DNA from: Cryptomeria japonica
Taxonomy: Eukaryota; Streptophyta; Pinopsida; Cupressales; Cupressaceae
Reading direction: 5' to 3'
DNA: 62,000 nucleotides
NCBI RefSeq assembly: GCF_030272615.1
Contig: NC_081406.1
Coordinates: forward strand, 170,447,361 to 170,509,360
Below are positions 22,510-33,529 of the stretch, in pieces. Position numbers and translations under genes: made by a program. Under the pieces are notes generated by a model. It was given only the letters and a program-made list of their open reading frames with translations, was not told the DNA's origin and searched no databases. Position 1 is the first letter of the stretch. The number at the start of each line of letters is the position of its first letter.

Positions 22510-23692
22510 ATGCTTTGTTTAGTGTCAACGCCTACTCCAATGTTTGTATGATGTTTGGATGACTATTGTAAATGGTCTCCCTAGTCTTGTCAGTCCTCCC
22601 ACCAATCCTGAAGCACAAAGAAGATCTAGGTGCAATGATGAAGCCATGAAGGCCATATTCAATGGACTTACCGATGATGTTTCTTCATAGGTAGATAAGT
22701 ATAGATCTGCAAAAAGCTTTTGGGCCAGATTAAAGGAGCTCTATGGTAATGAGCCTACCACTAGTGGATCAATCTGTGAAAACAAGAACATTGTAGCAAC
22801 CACATGTGCAGATGAAGAAGGAAGATCAATCAGCAGTTGCAGCAATGATGATGAGGAAACTCATCCCTTCATTGGCCAAGAGATAGAAAGTGAGATGCAC
22901 ACATCTCAAAGTGATAATGCAGATGAATCCCATCGGAAAGATCTGTTTGGCAGTGACGAAGAAGATGGAGAAGAAGAAGAAGCTGAAGTAGATCTTGAAG
23001 GAGAACTTTTTAATGCACTCGTGGAGTTTAGCAGAGTAAAAAAAGAATAGAAGATGTTTAAAAATGCTGCTATTGTGGAACAAAACTATCTAGTCAAAAG
23101 TTCAATGTTAGCTATTGCTAATCTGAAAGCACAAGTGGATGATGCTAAGGAAGTGAATGCGGTATCCAAATCAAACTTGGATACCAAGTTATGTAGGTGC
23201 AAAGATTTAGCATTAGAACTAGAGGCCAAAGACAAAGAGTATTAGAGGCTAAATGATGAAGTGAAGAATCTTAGGAAAGACATTGAGAAGTGTCAAGATG
23301 AACTCAAGGTGAGGATCCAGTATGATGGCAGCCGGTGGAACAGTCCTAATCAACAAAAAGGAAGTTACAAGGCATATGAGCAACAAAGGACTGAATGGAA
23401 CAAAACAAGAAATACTGTTGTATGTTCAAGGAATCCGTGGAGACCGGTAGCTAGCCGCAATGGCATGAACAAAAGAAGAGACTTAAACCGGTTTGACAGA
23501 AGTTCCTCAAGACAGTTGCTTGGTATGAATGCAGTTTGCTTCTACAACAATGCTTCTGGTCATGCTATAGAATCTGATAGAGCAAAGGCCAATCAGCAAA
23601 AGAAGGTAAGACCTGCTCCCAGGATTGAAAATATGAAGAGTTTGGAAGAAGGGAGTAGGATCATGGACCGGCATTGTCCATTCAATGCATAG
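22510..23692 (+). pseudogene. gag: gag of gag-only copia-like unit F
   Basis: The ATG at 22510 matches the start of gag G. Early frameshifts and stops break the N-terminal domain. An acidic E/D stretch (22900-23000) is followed by a coiled coil (23054-23320), with a stop at 23243-23245, then a basic region and a final decayed knuckle, CFYNNASGHAIE, near 23540. The middle knuckles seen in gag G are missing, so part of gag is deleted. After the stop at 23692 comes the 3' non-coding region, with no pol. Confidence 0.85.
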
Positions 23693-24635
23693 GTGATGTC
23701 TCCTAAGGCTTAAAGGAGATGCAGGAACTTAGGGTGAGTCACGTATTGATCACATCATTTAACCCCGTAGTGGAATGACAAATGGAAGAACAAGCTACTG
23801 CCAGTAAAAGGAAGAAGATGAAATGGGAGTATGTGTAATTGTTGTCGTGGCTACACATGTAGAAATAAGAGAAGGATTACTGTCGCGTGTGTCAGTGGAT
23901 GATTCAAATTGCCATTGGTAGCAGAGGCACTTGACACAATTGGACGAAGGCTGATGGACAAAGTGCCCCGGTGGAGATGATGGATCGGTATAGCAAACTG
24001 GTACGTGTAGTATGTTACCGGTATGGCTGTCAATCCGTATTGACAAATAGGTGTGTCAGTGTGTTTCGGTAAGTTTGCAGTGGCCTCTGTGACTTGGACA
24101 GATGATTTTATGTCTTAGATAACATTGGAGGAGTCCTATATGAAGATGTGTTGGTCCAGTAGTAGACCCCATGTGCATGTGACATCATGATGTCAACCGG
24201 TTTGATTGTTGACATGAAGAAAATGTGACATGGCATTATGGTTAGGATAGGTCATGTCAACAAGATGGAATGGATGTCATGGAGATGAAAGACCATCTGT
24301 AGAGAATGTATATGCACACATGTCTACTGGTAATGGGTGCAGATTGGTGTACCGGTTTAAGACCTGACAAAAAAATGAAGATCAGAGAGATCTGTGGTTC
24401 AAGGGGAAATCATAGCCATGTTATCTGATTGGTATGAGATGGGAGAGATGTAGTTTGACCGGCAGAACATTGTAGTCCAAAGGGAAGAAGTGGCCGGTAG
24501 AAAGAGGGAGAGATAATATTGCAGCAGACATTGAAAAGAGAGAGAGTGTGTTTGCAGTATACAGGACATCAAGACCCTTTGCCTCGTGGTATGCCGAATA
24601 CCACATGTGTTGACATCAATGCCAAAGGGGGAGAT
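23693..24635 (+). mobile_element. 3' non-coding region and PPT of unit F
   Basis: It aligns with 27741-29057 (unit G), including the shared gatgtctcctaaggcttaaa block just after gag, and in its second half with 5050-5698 (unit A). It ends with ccaaagggggagat before LTR G. No protease, integrase or RT motif appears in any frame. Confidence 0.85.
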
Positions 24636-24666
24636 TGTTGGCATTGTATTGTCATTGATGTCAACT
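24610..24666 (+). promoter_or_regulatory. Polypurine tract enclosed by an inverted repeat (unit F/LTR G)
   Basis: The arm TTGACATCAATGCCAA (24610-24625) is complementary to TTGGCATTG plus CATTGATGTCAA in the first 31 bases of the LTR. The purine tract aagggggagat lies in the loop. The same arrangement is at 29030-29085 and, more decayed, at 5672-5730. Confidence 0.75.
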
Positions 24667-25728
24667 GGTATAGCAGGACAACCGGCGTGGGAGAATAGTT
24701 GATATGCAGTCATTGATGTCAACTGGTATGTATGAAGTGCCCACTAGTGAAGTGACATGTTGATGGTTGAAGAAGGCTTAGAGATGCAAACAGGTAATGC
24801 ATGAAACCGGTATGAAAACATGGCATCAAAATTTGATGAAGAGGCAAAATGATGACATCAGTAAGAGAGCAAGATCCTGGGATGTTGATTGTGATGAAGA
24901 GATGGAATGTTATAAGAATCACATCAACACCTGTGGTGATGTATGTGCATGCCACCGATATGCAAACAAACTGGTAAACTGCAAAGTTAGTTGTAGAGGT
25001 GGGAACCAACAGTGTTCAAACCAACTAGAGGGCAATGCAGAGGGAAGCAGTTGTTGGTGTTTATGGGAGAGAAGATCCGGCAGTTAGGGAGCTGATAAAG
25101 GATAAACCGGTGAACAGAGTAATCGACAATAGGTGTATGATTTGGCTGTTCATCCAATAGGCAGAGGTAGAACCAGTGTGTCAGCAACAACAAGTGAAGG
25201 TGAGTAGAGAAATTGTGAGAGATATAGAAGGAAGAGTAGGAGTCAACTGGTGAGGCAGAGGAGGTGAGAAACCGACAGGGTAAAGTGTATGTAGTGGTTA
25301 CAAGATTGACTTGTAATCAGATTATTAATTTGATAATTTGATTATCTTCATGATAGATCATTGAGTTGGAGCTTAGTGCAGGGGTTGGTGCTCCGTGGGT
25401 TGGTTCCCTAAAACAGGAGTGCTACTCCTTGGGTTGGTGCCCTAAATATTGTAATCGAGGTTTTCATGGTGAGGCTGGATTGGAGCAGTAGACTCCAGCA
25501 TCATTTGTCACTGATTTTTTCCCATTTTGGGTTTTCCTCGTATATACTGGTGTCATGTGATATGCATTTGTGTGTGCTTACTTTATGATATCTTTCCTTC
25601 TCTTACTGATAGGTTAACTTGGCATTAGGATTGGTAACCGGTAATCTCTCTTAAGACCAAAAGGTTAAAGAGTTTTGGAAACCACTGATTCACCCCCCCC
25701 CCCTCTCAGTGGCATATTGCGTTCAGCA
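24636..25728 (+). repeat. LTR G, shared by units F and G
   Basis: Starts TGTTGGCATTG after a polypurine tract and ends GTTCAGCA before a primer-binding site, 1093 bp. It therefore serves as 3' LTR of F and 5' LTR of G. It includes the GGTTGGTGCCC block (25378-25445) and an 11-base C-run near 25691-25703. Confidence 0.9.
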
Positions 25729-25746
25729 ATTGGTATTAGAGCCTAG
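25729..25746 (+). promoter_or_regulatory. Primer-binding site of unit G
   Basis: ATTGGTATTAGAGCCTAGG follows the LTR end; one base differs from the plant initiator tRNA-Met complement. Confidence 0.88.
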
Positions 25747-25800
25747 GTTCCCGATTGATAAGCTTTCTCTAGCTTGGGTAGATTCTAGTATTTGATCACA

Positions 25801-27740
25801 ATGGTTTGTTTAGTGTCAAACGCTACTCTAGTATTTGATGGTTCAAACTTTTCTGTTTGGAGTCGTATGATGGAAGTCTACCTGTCCTCCCTTGGGTTTG
25901 ATGTATGGATGTCAGTAGTAAATGGCTGCCCTAGTAAAGTAAGTTCTCCCACCGATTCAGAAGAAGAAAAAAGATACTGGTGTAATGATATAGCATTGAA
26001 GGCTATACTCTATGGGTGGACAGATGCAAACTGACAAAGAGTTTGTGGGACATGTTGAAGAAGCTTTATGGTAATGAATACTTGCACTGCAGAACCGGTT
26101 TATGGAAGCAAGAAGATCAATGAAACAAATACATGTGTATATGACAAAGATAGATCAGCCAACTGTTGCAGCAGAAATGATGAAGAAGGAACCCACCTTT
26201 TTTCATGGCTCAAGAGACAGAATGTGAGGAGCACACATTAGAAGGTGACAATACAGATGAATCTCCTCGAGAAGATGTGTTTGGGAGTGACAGTGATGAT
26301 GAAGCCGAAGCTAATCTTGAATGTGAATTGGTAAGTGCACTAGAAGAGCTGCAAAATGTTAGAAATGAATTGAAGAATTATAAAAAATCAGTTCTTGAAG
26401 AATGTAGCTGTTTGAGAACATGCCTTGAAGAATTATAAAAATCAATTCTTGAAGAATGCAGCTGTTTGAGAACATGCCTTGAAGAATCAAATAATAATAT
26501 CTGCATAGTGACATCTCAACTAGAAGAGGCAAAAGGAATAACTGATGAATTGAAATCAGTATTTGATGCTAAGGAAAGAAGATCTGCAGCTAGAAGTGGA
26601 GACAAAGGACAAAGAATGTCAGGATCTAAAAGGAGAAATGGAGTGCATCTGGAAAGACCTTGAGAAGTGTCAAGATGAGCTCAAGGTAAGGATTTGGTAT
26701 GATGGCAGCACTAAGGTCTTGGACAAAATGTTGAGTAAACAAAAACATTCCAAGGATATTGGAGGATTAGGTTATGTTGTTGGTGAATTCTCCACAAGCA
26801 TGGATGTCTCCCACAAGGACATTTAGTTTGTCTCTTCTAATGGAGATAACAAGGTTCAAACCTTCACAGTCCGATGTACACCAAGAAAGAAGGTTGACCT
26901 AACTACAACTGGTGAGGACATGAGGCTAAAAATGAAGAATGGTGCAGCAAGAAGAAATAATGTAGATCCTAAAGGAAAAAGAAAGCTGAGAGAAGATAGG
27001 TTCACCGGAAACAAGAATGCAAGAAGGCAGCCTCAAAAAGATCCCCCACCGGTGGAAGACAAAGAGATGCTACACCCTGCAGAAGTAGAGGTGAAGAAGC
27101 CAAACTGGTCAGATCACCTCATGTTTGGCAGAATGAATTTGTAAGTAATAAGTCTCCATTCTCTGGTTACTATTTTGCTTGTAATGGATATGGCCATAGG
27201 GCAGAGGAATGCAAAATGATGTCTAGGAATAGAAAAGGTATTTTTCCTAGGTATAGCAATTCAGTTTTTTAAAAGATATAATGCATTTGGGCATAGAACA
27301 TCAGAATGTAGAAACGAGCATAAGCTCACCCCCGGTTATGCTAACCAAAGTTCATTTTCTGCTTCAAGAAATATAAATTATATGGTTATAACTGCAATGG
27401 ATCTGGGCATAGAAGTAATGAGTGGAGGAAGAAGATGAGTCATGCACATGGCAACTGACATAATAGCTATGCCTAAAGGAGAACCGTACTTGCAAAATCA
27501 AGAAGTCAGTTGAAACTGGTAGTTGGCTACAATGGTATAATCAAAAAAGGAAGAGGAAACCGGTATGTTAGAAGGTCCCCCAATAATTTGATTGGCATGA
27601 ATGTGGTATGCTACTACAACAATGCTTTCGATCATGCTACAGAATTTGGTAAAGGTCCAATGAGCAGAAGAGGGTCAACAATACTCCAAGTGCTGCAAAT
27701 AAGTCCAAGCAGGTATGGAGGAAGAAGGATGAAAATATGA
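25801..27740 (+). pseudogene. gag: gag of gag-only copia-like unit G, with four knuckle-like motifs
   Basis: The ATG at 25801 opens the N-terminal domain (FDGSNFSVWSRMMEVY, SLGFDVWMSV). After a frameshift near 26034 come an acidic stretch, a long coiled coil (26300-26700) and a basic region (26900-27120). Then come four CCHC-like knuckles: YFACNGYGHRAEEC (about 27170-27215), RYNAFGHRTSEC (27280-27315), YNCNGSGHRSNEW (27383-27425) and CYYNNAFDHATEF (27607-27650). The last three have lost one or more zinc ligands. Several frameshifts occur. The stop at 27738 is followed by the non-coding 3' region, with no pol. Confidence 0.88.
26375..26484 (+). repeat. 55-bp tandem duplication in the gag G coiled coil
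   Basis: Two copies (starting near 26375 and 26431) of a segment containing ttcttgaagaatgtagctg and gagaacatgccttgaag. The second copy has lost one A in an A-run, and the TAA in the copy junction ends the upper frame. A recent replication-slippage duplication is likely. Confidence 0.85.
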
Positions 27741-29057
27741 CCATGGACCGACACTGTGCATTCATTCCACAAGAAATATCTCCTAAAGCTTAAAAGGAGA
27801 TGTAGGACTAAGGGGGAGCTAAATATTGATCAGATCATTCACCCCGTGCTTGATAAGTACAAAGGAGAAGACAGGTTGCTGCAGGTAAGAAGGAAAAAGG
27901 TGAGATAGGTGTATGTGTGGTTGCAGACTTGACTACACACTCATACTTGTGTCAATGTATAGTTCAAATAGTAATCAGGATAAGAGACAAGTGGTGCAAG
28001 AAGGCAAAGGCTAGTGGACAAGGTGTCCTAGTGAAGATATTGAACTGCTAAAGTAATCTGGTGTGTGAAGTATGTTATCGGTATGGGTATTGATTGGTAT
28101 AGCAGAATATGCGAGTCAAAGTGTTTTGGTTGTGTTGCAGTGGCTTTGGTGCCTTAAACAGATGAATTTATGTCTCTGATGATATTAGAAGTTGTCCTAA
28201 ATGTTAGTGTGTTGGACCAGTAGCCGATCCCATGTGTATGAGACATCATGATGTCAACCGGTGTGAGAGCTGACATGAAGTCAATGTGACTTGGCATTGT
28301 GGTCAGCTAAGATTATGTCACAAAGATGGGATGGATGTCATGGAAGTTAAAGACCATCAACATTCATAGATGCTCACTTCCACCAGTACATGTGCATTTT
28401 GGGGTACTGGTTTAGTACCTGACAGAAAAATGAAGACCAGAGGGTTGTGATTCAGGGGGATTTCACAGTCATATTTTATGGCTGGTATCTAATACACATG
28501 ACACACGAGGAGATAAAGTGTCATTGTTGCTGCACCGTGGACCGGTATATAGGGAGATGTGAACAAAGATGTGAGTTACCTACATACGGGGGGAATATGT
28601 CAAACAGATTGGTGTTGGAGAAACCCCCTACAGAGGAAGAATATTTCATTGATATCAAAATGGTATCAATGTCTGCATCAAAAATTGGTTTCACTTCGTA
28701 GTACTTATAGTACAAACACATTCGATTCTTAAGAACAATTGATAGCAGATGGGGAAGAAGTAGTTTGACCGATAGATTAGCAGTATTCACTGACACACTT
28801 TTCTACAATTTGTTGATTCTGCAATCGGTATCTGACCGATAAAATCAATTGGTCTCAGTTCTCTAGTTCAAGTGCTGCTATTTGAGAGGTTGTAGAGCAT
28901 AGTGGTAAAAAGAGAACAAGCAACCATTCCAAAAGGGAAGAGAGAGCTTGCAGTATACTGGCTGTCAAGACACTTTGCCATTGTTGTCAAAGGGGGAGAA
29001 AGAATCTATAGTATACCAGATACTACATGTGTTGACATCAATGCCAAAGGGGGAGAT
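27741..29057 (+). mobile_element. 3' non-coding region and PPT of unit G
   Basis: Begins with the same ctcctaaagcttaaaaggag block as unit F and ends with gccaaagggggagat before LTR H. Short ORFs at 28447-28701 and 28902-29183 show no domain and cross into the LTR, so I treat them as chance. It is longer than in unit F by about 370 bp, mostly in the 28700-29000 interval. Confidence 0.8.
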
Positions 29058-29500
29058 TGTTGGCATTATGTTGTCATTGATGTCAACCGGTATAGCATAA
29101 AGGAGGACAAATGGTATGGGAGAATAGTTGATATGATGTTAGTGTTATCAACCAGTAGTGTGGATAGTGAAGCCAACATGTAAACATGTTGGAGTAACCG
29201 GTTTTCATGTCAGTATTGGGAAGAAGGAACCCGTTAGAGCTTGTTGCAGTATGAACAAATGAAGGCTCAACAATGCAATTGGCATGCTAGTGTGAGGTCA
29301 TCTAGAAGGACTCCCACCAAATGAAGTGAAGTGTGCTGCTTTAGTGAGCAAAGATGACATATGGAAAAGGTATTGGGACATATGTCAAGTTGCAGATGTA
29401 TCCTCTCCTTAGTGTGAGGTTATATTGTGGCTATTAATTTGAAAAAGTAAAAGATTACATTCAATTGACTCATCCACCTAGTAGAAGCATGTGTTCATCA
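29058..29500 (+). repeat. LTR H (short, 443 bp)
   Basis: Starts TGTTGGCATTATG after a polypurine tract and ends GTGTTCATCA just before a primer-binding site. The first 150 bp match LTRs F and G. The last part lacks their C-run and differs, so it may be a recombinant or internally deleted LTR joined to a different copia lineage. Confidence 0.75.
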
Positions 29501-29517
29501 ATTGGTATTAGAGCTGG
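29501..29517 (+). promoter_or_regulatory. Primer-binding site after LTR H
   Basis: ATTGGTATTAGAGCTGG lies directly after the LTR terminal CA and matches the initiator tRNA-Met type site with two changes. Confidence 0.85.
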
Positions 29518-29567
29518 TTCCTTCAAGCGTAGTCTAAGTACTAGAAGGTAGATCTCCAATAGCACAC

Positions 29568-30510
29568 ATGGTTTGTCAAGAAGGATTCTCCTCAAATAGC
29601 TCCATTCTTTGATGGAACAAACTATACTTTCTAGAGAATAAATATGCATACTTAATAGCTATTGTTACTTTGAATTATCCACCAACAGATCAAGTTGGGA
29701 AAAGGGCTAGCAAAAATAAAGCAAAAGTTATGAATACAATTTTTTGTGGTCTATTAGAATTGGAGTTTGTGAAAGTAATGCATTGTAACTTGACAAAATA
29801 AATTTGGAATAAACTAAAGAATATCTATCAAGGACACAATAAGGTGAAGAAATACAAGCTTCAGGCACATAAAAAGCAATTTGAGAGTTTGAAAATGAAG
29901 GATGAAATAAACATTGCAGCCTGTCTACTTCATGTGAGTGAAATTATCAAATACCATAAGAGGTCTTGGTGAGATATTTGAAGACAAAATGATTGTGTAA
30001 AAAGTATTGAGGTCTCTTCCCTTGAGATTTGATGCTTAAGTTTCCACTAATGAAGAGATAAAGGATCTAGATAAACTCACAATGGATGAATTGCATGGCA
30101 TCCTAATGACATACTAAATGAGGACCAAAAAGGAGGAAGCATCTAAGAGCGATTTGACCTTAAAATCTTTAGAGAAGATGAGAAATAAGGAACCCGAACC
30201 AATTGATAGCTACAGTGATGAATTAGATGAAGAGGAAGCTCATTTTTTGAGGAAGTTGAAAAAAGGATCCAACAAGTAGAATGGTAAGTTTCCTTTTAAG
30301 TGTTTTAACTTTGGAAAAGTGGGACAGTTGGATACTAAATGTCTATAAGAAAATAAAAGTAGTGATGATAAGGAAGAGTAAAAAATTAAGAAAGATAGCA
30401 AACATCATCAACATAAAAGGGACTAACAACATGGTAGAAATGAGAAAAACAAGAGCTTTCACAAATACAAAAAAACCTCTATACAAAAGAGGAAAGTGTT
30501 AGAAACTCGA
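29568..30510 (+). pseudogene. gag: gag pseudogene of a second copia lineage
   Basis: The ATG at 29568 opens MVCQEGFSSN. The typical copia gag core follows in broken frames: an F-DG-N-Y-type start, then W..LK.IYQGHNKVKKYKLQ and KQFESLKMKDE..I. A degenerate knuckle, CFNFGKVGQLDTKC, lies at about 30300-30345 and has lost its second Cys and its His. It differs in sequence from gags A, F and G and lacks their acidic/coiled-coil middle. Several stops are present and no pol follows. Confidence 0.8.
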
Positions 30511-31739
30511 GTTATGTTGTTGTTGATGTCAACTTGTCTGGTGTTGTCAATGAATGTACTGCATGTGGAAGTTGCACTTTTTCAGTTGTGTGGATGTTGT
30601 AGATGGTTTGGAAAGGAGTGTTCAGATGTTGTGGTGTTGTCTGGTGGTGATATTAAGTATGAGGTGTTTCCAGAAGGCTATAATAATGGAAGTTTCAATA
30701 TTCTAGAAAGAGTATTTAATGTCTTTATGAAACAATGCTCTGTGTTCTACCAATTTTTGATGTCCATGGCTTGTGGTTCTTGATATAATGTCTACATGTT
30801 GTTGATGTTGCACTATCATGGTTTTAGGTTCTCAGCTGCTCAGTTGATGAAGTTGGTTGTGGTAGTTTGTCGACAATGGTGTTGTTTGTCAAAATTGCTT
30901 TGAAGAATGTTGTGCATTGCTTCGCTATGGTGATTCAAGTGTTGTGGCTTAGAGGACATGTTCATATGATTCATCCAGTATTCCAGTTAAGATATATATT
31001 ATTGGTTTGATCTACAAATTAAGTTATGCTGTCTTGTGTTCAATGTTGTTAGTTGTATTGGTCTATGGCTGACTCAGTTGATTTATCCTTTTGGATTATA
31101 CTCTTTTTATTTGGATATGCATTGGAAGTTAAGTTATAATGTTGATATGGGTTTCATCGTGGCATGTGTAGATCCGCATTGAGTAATTTGCATTGGGTGA
31201 TATTTTTGGACCGATTGGTTAATGTGTTTCATTGTCTTACTACATGTTACATTTGATGTCAACTTTGGAGGAAGTGTTTGTGTGTGCGGTTTGTTGGAAC
31301 TAGCTTAGAGAGATATGCTTTGATGTATTTGGGTCCTTTTTATCTCTTGGAGTGGACCGCATTGTGTATTTTTGGTCCGGTGGTTGACTTTATGTAATTT
31401 GAGTATATTTTGTTTGTGGACAACCTAGTTGAGTGTTTCAATAAATAACCTTGTATAAATGGAAGTGCAGATGTGTGAATTGGAGTGTGGATTGTGGCGA
31501 ATTGGATATGAATGATATGCAAGCAACAAAAGTTTGAATTTCATTCTTGGATGAAACTTGATGAGCATATCTTTTGTGTGACAGTGTGTTGAGATAGCGA
31601 ATGAAGCTAGAGATGTTTTCCATGATATTATTCGCTTGACACAATGGTTCAAGGATAGTTTCATTATTTTCCTATACCATCCAGAAGACAGTGAGTCCTT
31701 TGGCAGCATGTGCAATTCTTTGTATCTTTCCTTGAAGGC
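30511..31739. other. Region without recognisable genes
   Basis: Rich in TGTTG and GTTGATG words. The segment near 30525 (ttgttgatgtcaac) resembles the first bases of the copia LTRs, so this may be a decayed LTR. An aataaa lies at 31440. No protein domain, primer site or clear LTR end was seen. Confidence 0.4.
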
Positions 31740-32108
31740 ACAAATGAATCAAATGTTTACAATTATTTTGAAGGCACCAAACTTCAGGAGACTCCAATCC
31801 CCTATACTTTTATGGACACCAATCCAAAGGAGCACCAACCCCTATAGTTTACTTTTGAAACTGGGATACCAATCCCTTTACAATTGCTAGATTTGAAGGC
31901 ACCAACCTTTAGAAGACACCAATCACCTACACTATCATGCAAGACTACAATCTTGATGTAAAACAAAAGTAAATATGAACCTGTTATTCTTCTGCTCTAC
32001 TTCTTTCGAAAAATTGGTTCATTTTCTCAGCTCTCTGCTTGCTCCTGCATTCCTCAACATTCACCAACCTACAACAAGTTTCACACACATACACTGCACC
32101 TTTGCCGA

Positions 32109-32120
32109 GGTACATACTCT
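32109..32120 (-). promoter_or_regulatory. Predicted TATA box of LTR J
   Basis: Minus-strand CTATATAAAGAG, downstream of the tandem repeats and upstream of the GGTTGGTGCCC block, which places the U3/R boundary just below it. Confidence 0.6.
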
Positions 32121-32609
32121 TTATATAGTTTGCAATGTTATCATGTAACATGATTTGTACAATTTCATATGCTGCATACGAATCGTCCATTCAGTTGGTC
32201 TACACTCTCTTCTTATCATCTTAGCATAGAGAATCTAACTATTCAATCAAATGCGTATCAAATTCGACCTGCACAAGTTCCCAAATGCCCTGTTAATGCA
32301 CCAAAACAAGTTCTACATCCTTAAAACTGGATCGTGGATCTGCTAGATTTGACCAAGAAAACTTGGTCAACCTTGCCACAGTGACAATTCAACTCACCAC
32401 ATCACCAAACACGTCAGTTGTTCACCAATTCATCTCTATCGAAACATTGCACAATATATCTACGAGAAGGCGGTGAAGTGCACCATCTAACATATCATTA
32501 TCTCGTGAGATTATTTTAGATCATACTTCCTTCTTGCGGGCTGATGGGATTACCATTTCATTACTATGGAAATTGCCCTGCAATGCCCTTTGTCTACTAT
32601 CATCTTTTC

Positions 32610-32925
32610 CGTGGGATAGCGGGGTGCAACACATTTCTTTATTCATGTTGCCGTGTGGAACCATCTTTCTTCGCTGCGGGGTGGCGAGGGCCACCACTTA
32701 CTTCATTATTATGTTACCCCGGAGGATCATTCCTTTTCAGTTTTGCATGATGCGGGATAGCGGGAGCCTCATTTTGCTTCATGTTTTTTTTTCCCCCGAG
32801 GTCTTCTCACTTTGGTTTTTCTCGGTGTGGAATAGCGGGGGACATCATTTGCTTTTCTTTTATTTTACCGTGCAAGGTTATCTTTCTTCCATCGTTCATG
32901 TCGTGGGATGACAGGGCAACTAACC
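32610..32925 (-). repeat. Degenerate 64-78 bp tandem repeats in U3 of LTR J
   Basis: Five units begin with a GGGATAGCGGGG-like core at about 32610, 32674, 32750, 32824 and 32902 (plus-strand reading). Each is followed by a T-rich stretch and a ccgtg/ccccgag word. The cores are more GC-rich than their surroundings. The open frame across them (32534-32911) is a by-product of the repeat. Confidence 0.75.
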
Positions 32926-33107
32926 TATCGTGTTATTTACATCCCCTGTCACAGTTTCGCACCTGCCTTTGGTCAATGCACATAATGTGTTATACATAAA
33001 TGTGACTGCACTTTTTCTTAGCTCCAAGCTAGTCACAACACCATCTATATCATTCCGACCTCTGCATCTCTGTATAAGTTGACATCAATGACAACACAAT
33101 GCCAACA

Positions 33108-33143
33108 ATCTTCCCCTGACATCAATGACAACACAATGCTAAC
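33108..33143 (-). promoter_or_regulatory. Polypurine tract of element J with duplicated LTR-start word
   Basis: On the minus strand caggggaagat lies directly before the LTR start. It is preceded by gcattgtgttgtcattgatg, nearly the same as the first bases of the LTR, so the tract sits between two direct copies. Confidence 0.7.
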
Positions 33144-33481
33144 ACGGACCTCAATAATGAAAGTCCCTGATATCTTTTCCTAAGGTTGTGTGCCTTAGTT
33201 TTGTAAGTCCAAACATGTGCAATGAGCTCCTTGTCCTTGAGTCTAAAACATTGTAATCAACTATTCATATTGTGAGTGATTCTCATCATGGTTTTTCCCT
33301 TCTTGTTTTTTCCAAGTAAATTTGGTGTTCTTGTGTGTGTTGTGCTTTGTGATTTCATATTTCATAATTGCATTGTGGTTTGAATTTTAAAGGATTAGTA
33401 AGCAAGTTGTTTTAAGGTTCAGATTGATTCAGCCCCCTCGCCCCCCTCTCCCCCCCTTTCAGTCATGTGGTGTGCTCAACA
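33144..33481 (+). repeat. Copia LTR 3' fragment K
   Basis: It ends with a C-rich run (33431-33458), TTTCAG and gctcaaca, as the other copia LTRs do on the plus strand. The 5' part is replaced by element J. No primer-binding site follows the CA, so the start of the internal region is deleted. Confidence 0.65.
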
Positions 33482-33529
33482 TAAAGTAGTTCATACAAAG
33501 AGATTTTCTACACTACTGATAGATAAGAT

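Larger units (their letters stand above)
31740..33107 (-). repeat. Copia LTR J, 3' end truncated
   Basis: On the minus strand it starts TGTTGGCATTGTG at 33107 directly after a purine tract. It contains five roughly 72-bp tandem repeats (32610-32925), a TATA box CTATATAAAGAG at about 32109-32120 and the GGTTGGTGCCC block (31770-31930). The terminal C-run and CA end are not found, so the LTR is cut near 31740. Confidence 0.8.

Noticed and set aside
28447-29183. Two plus-strand ORFs before LTR H as possible extra genes of unit G
   Set aside because: No domain is present. They are not open in the corresponding parts of A and F, and the second runs into the LTR.
32534-32911. A 125-codon ORF in LTR J
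   Set aside because: It is created by the GC-rich tandem repeats, and two overlapping frames are equally open.
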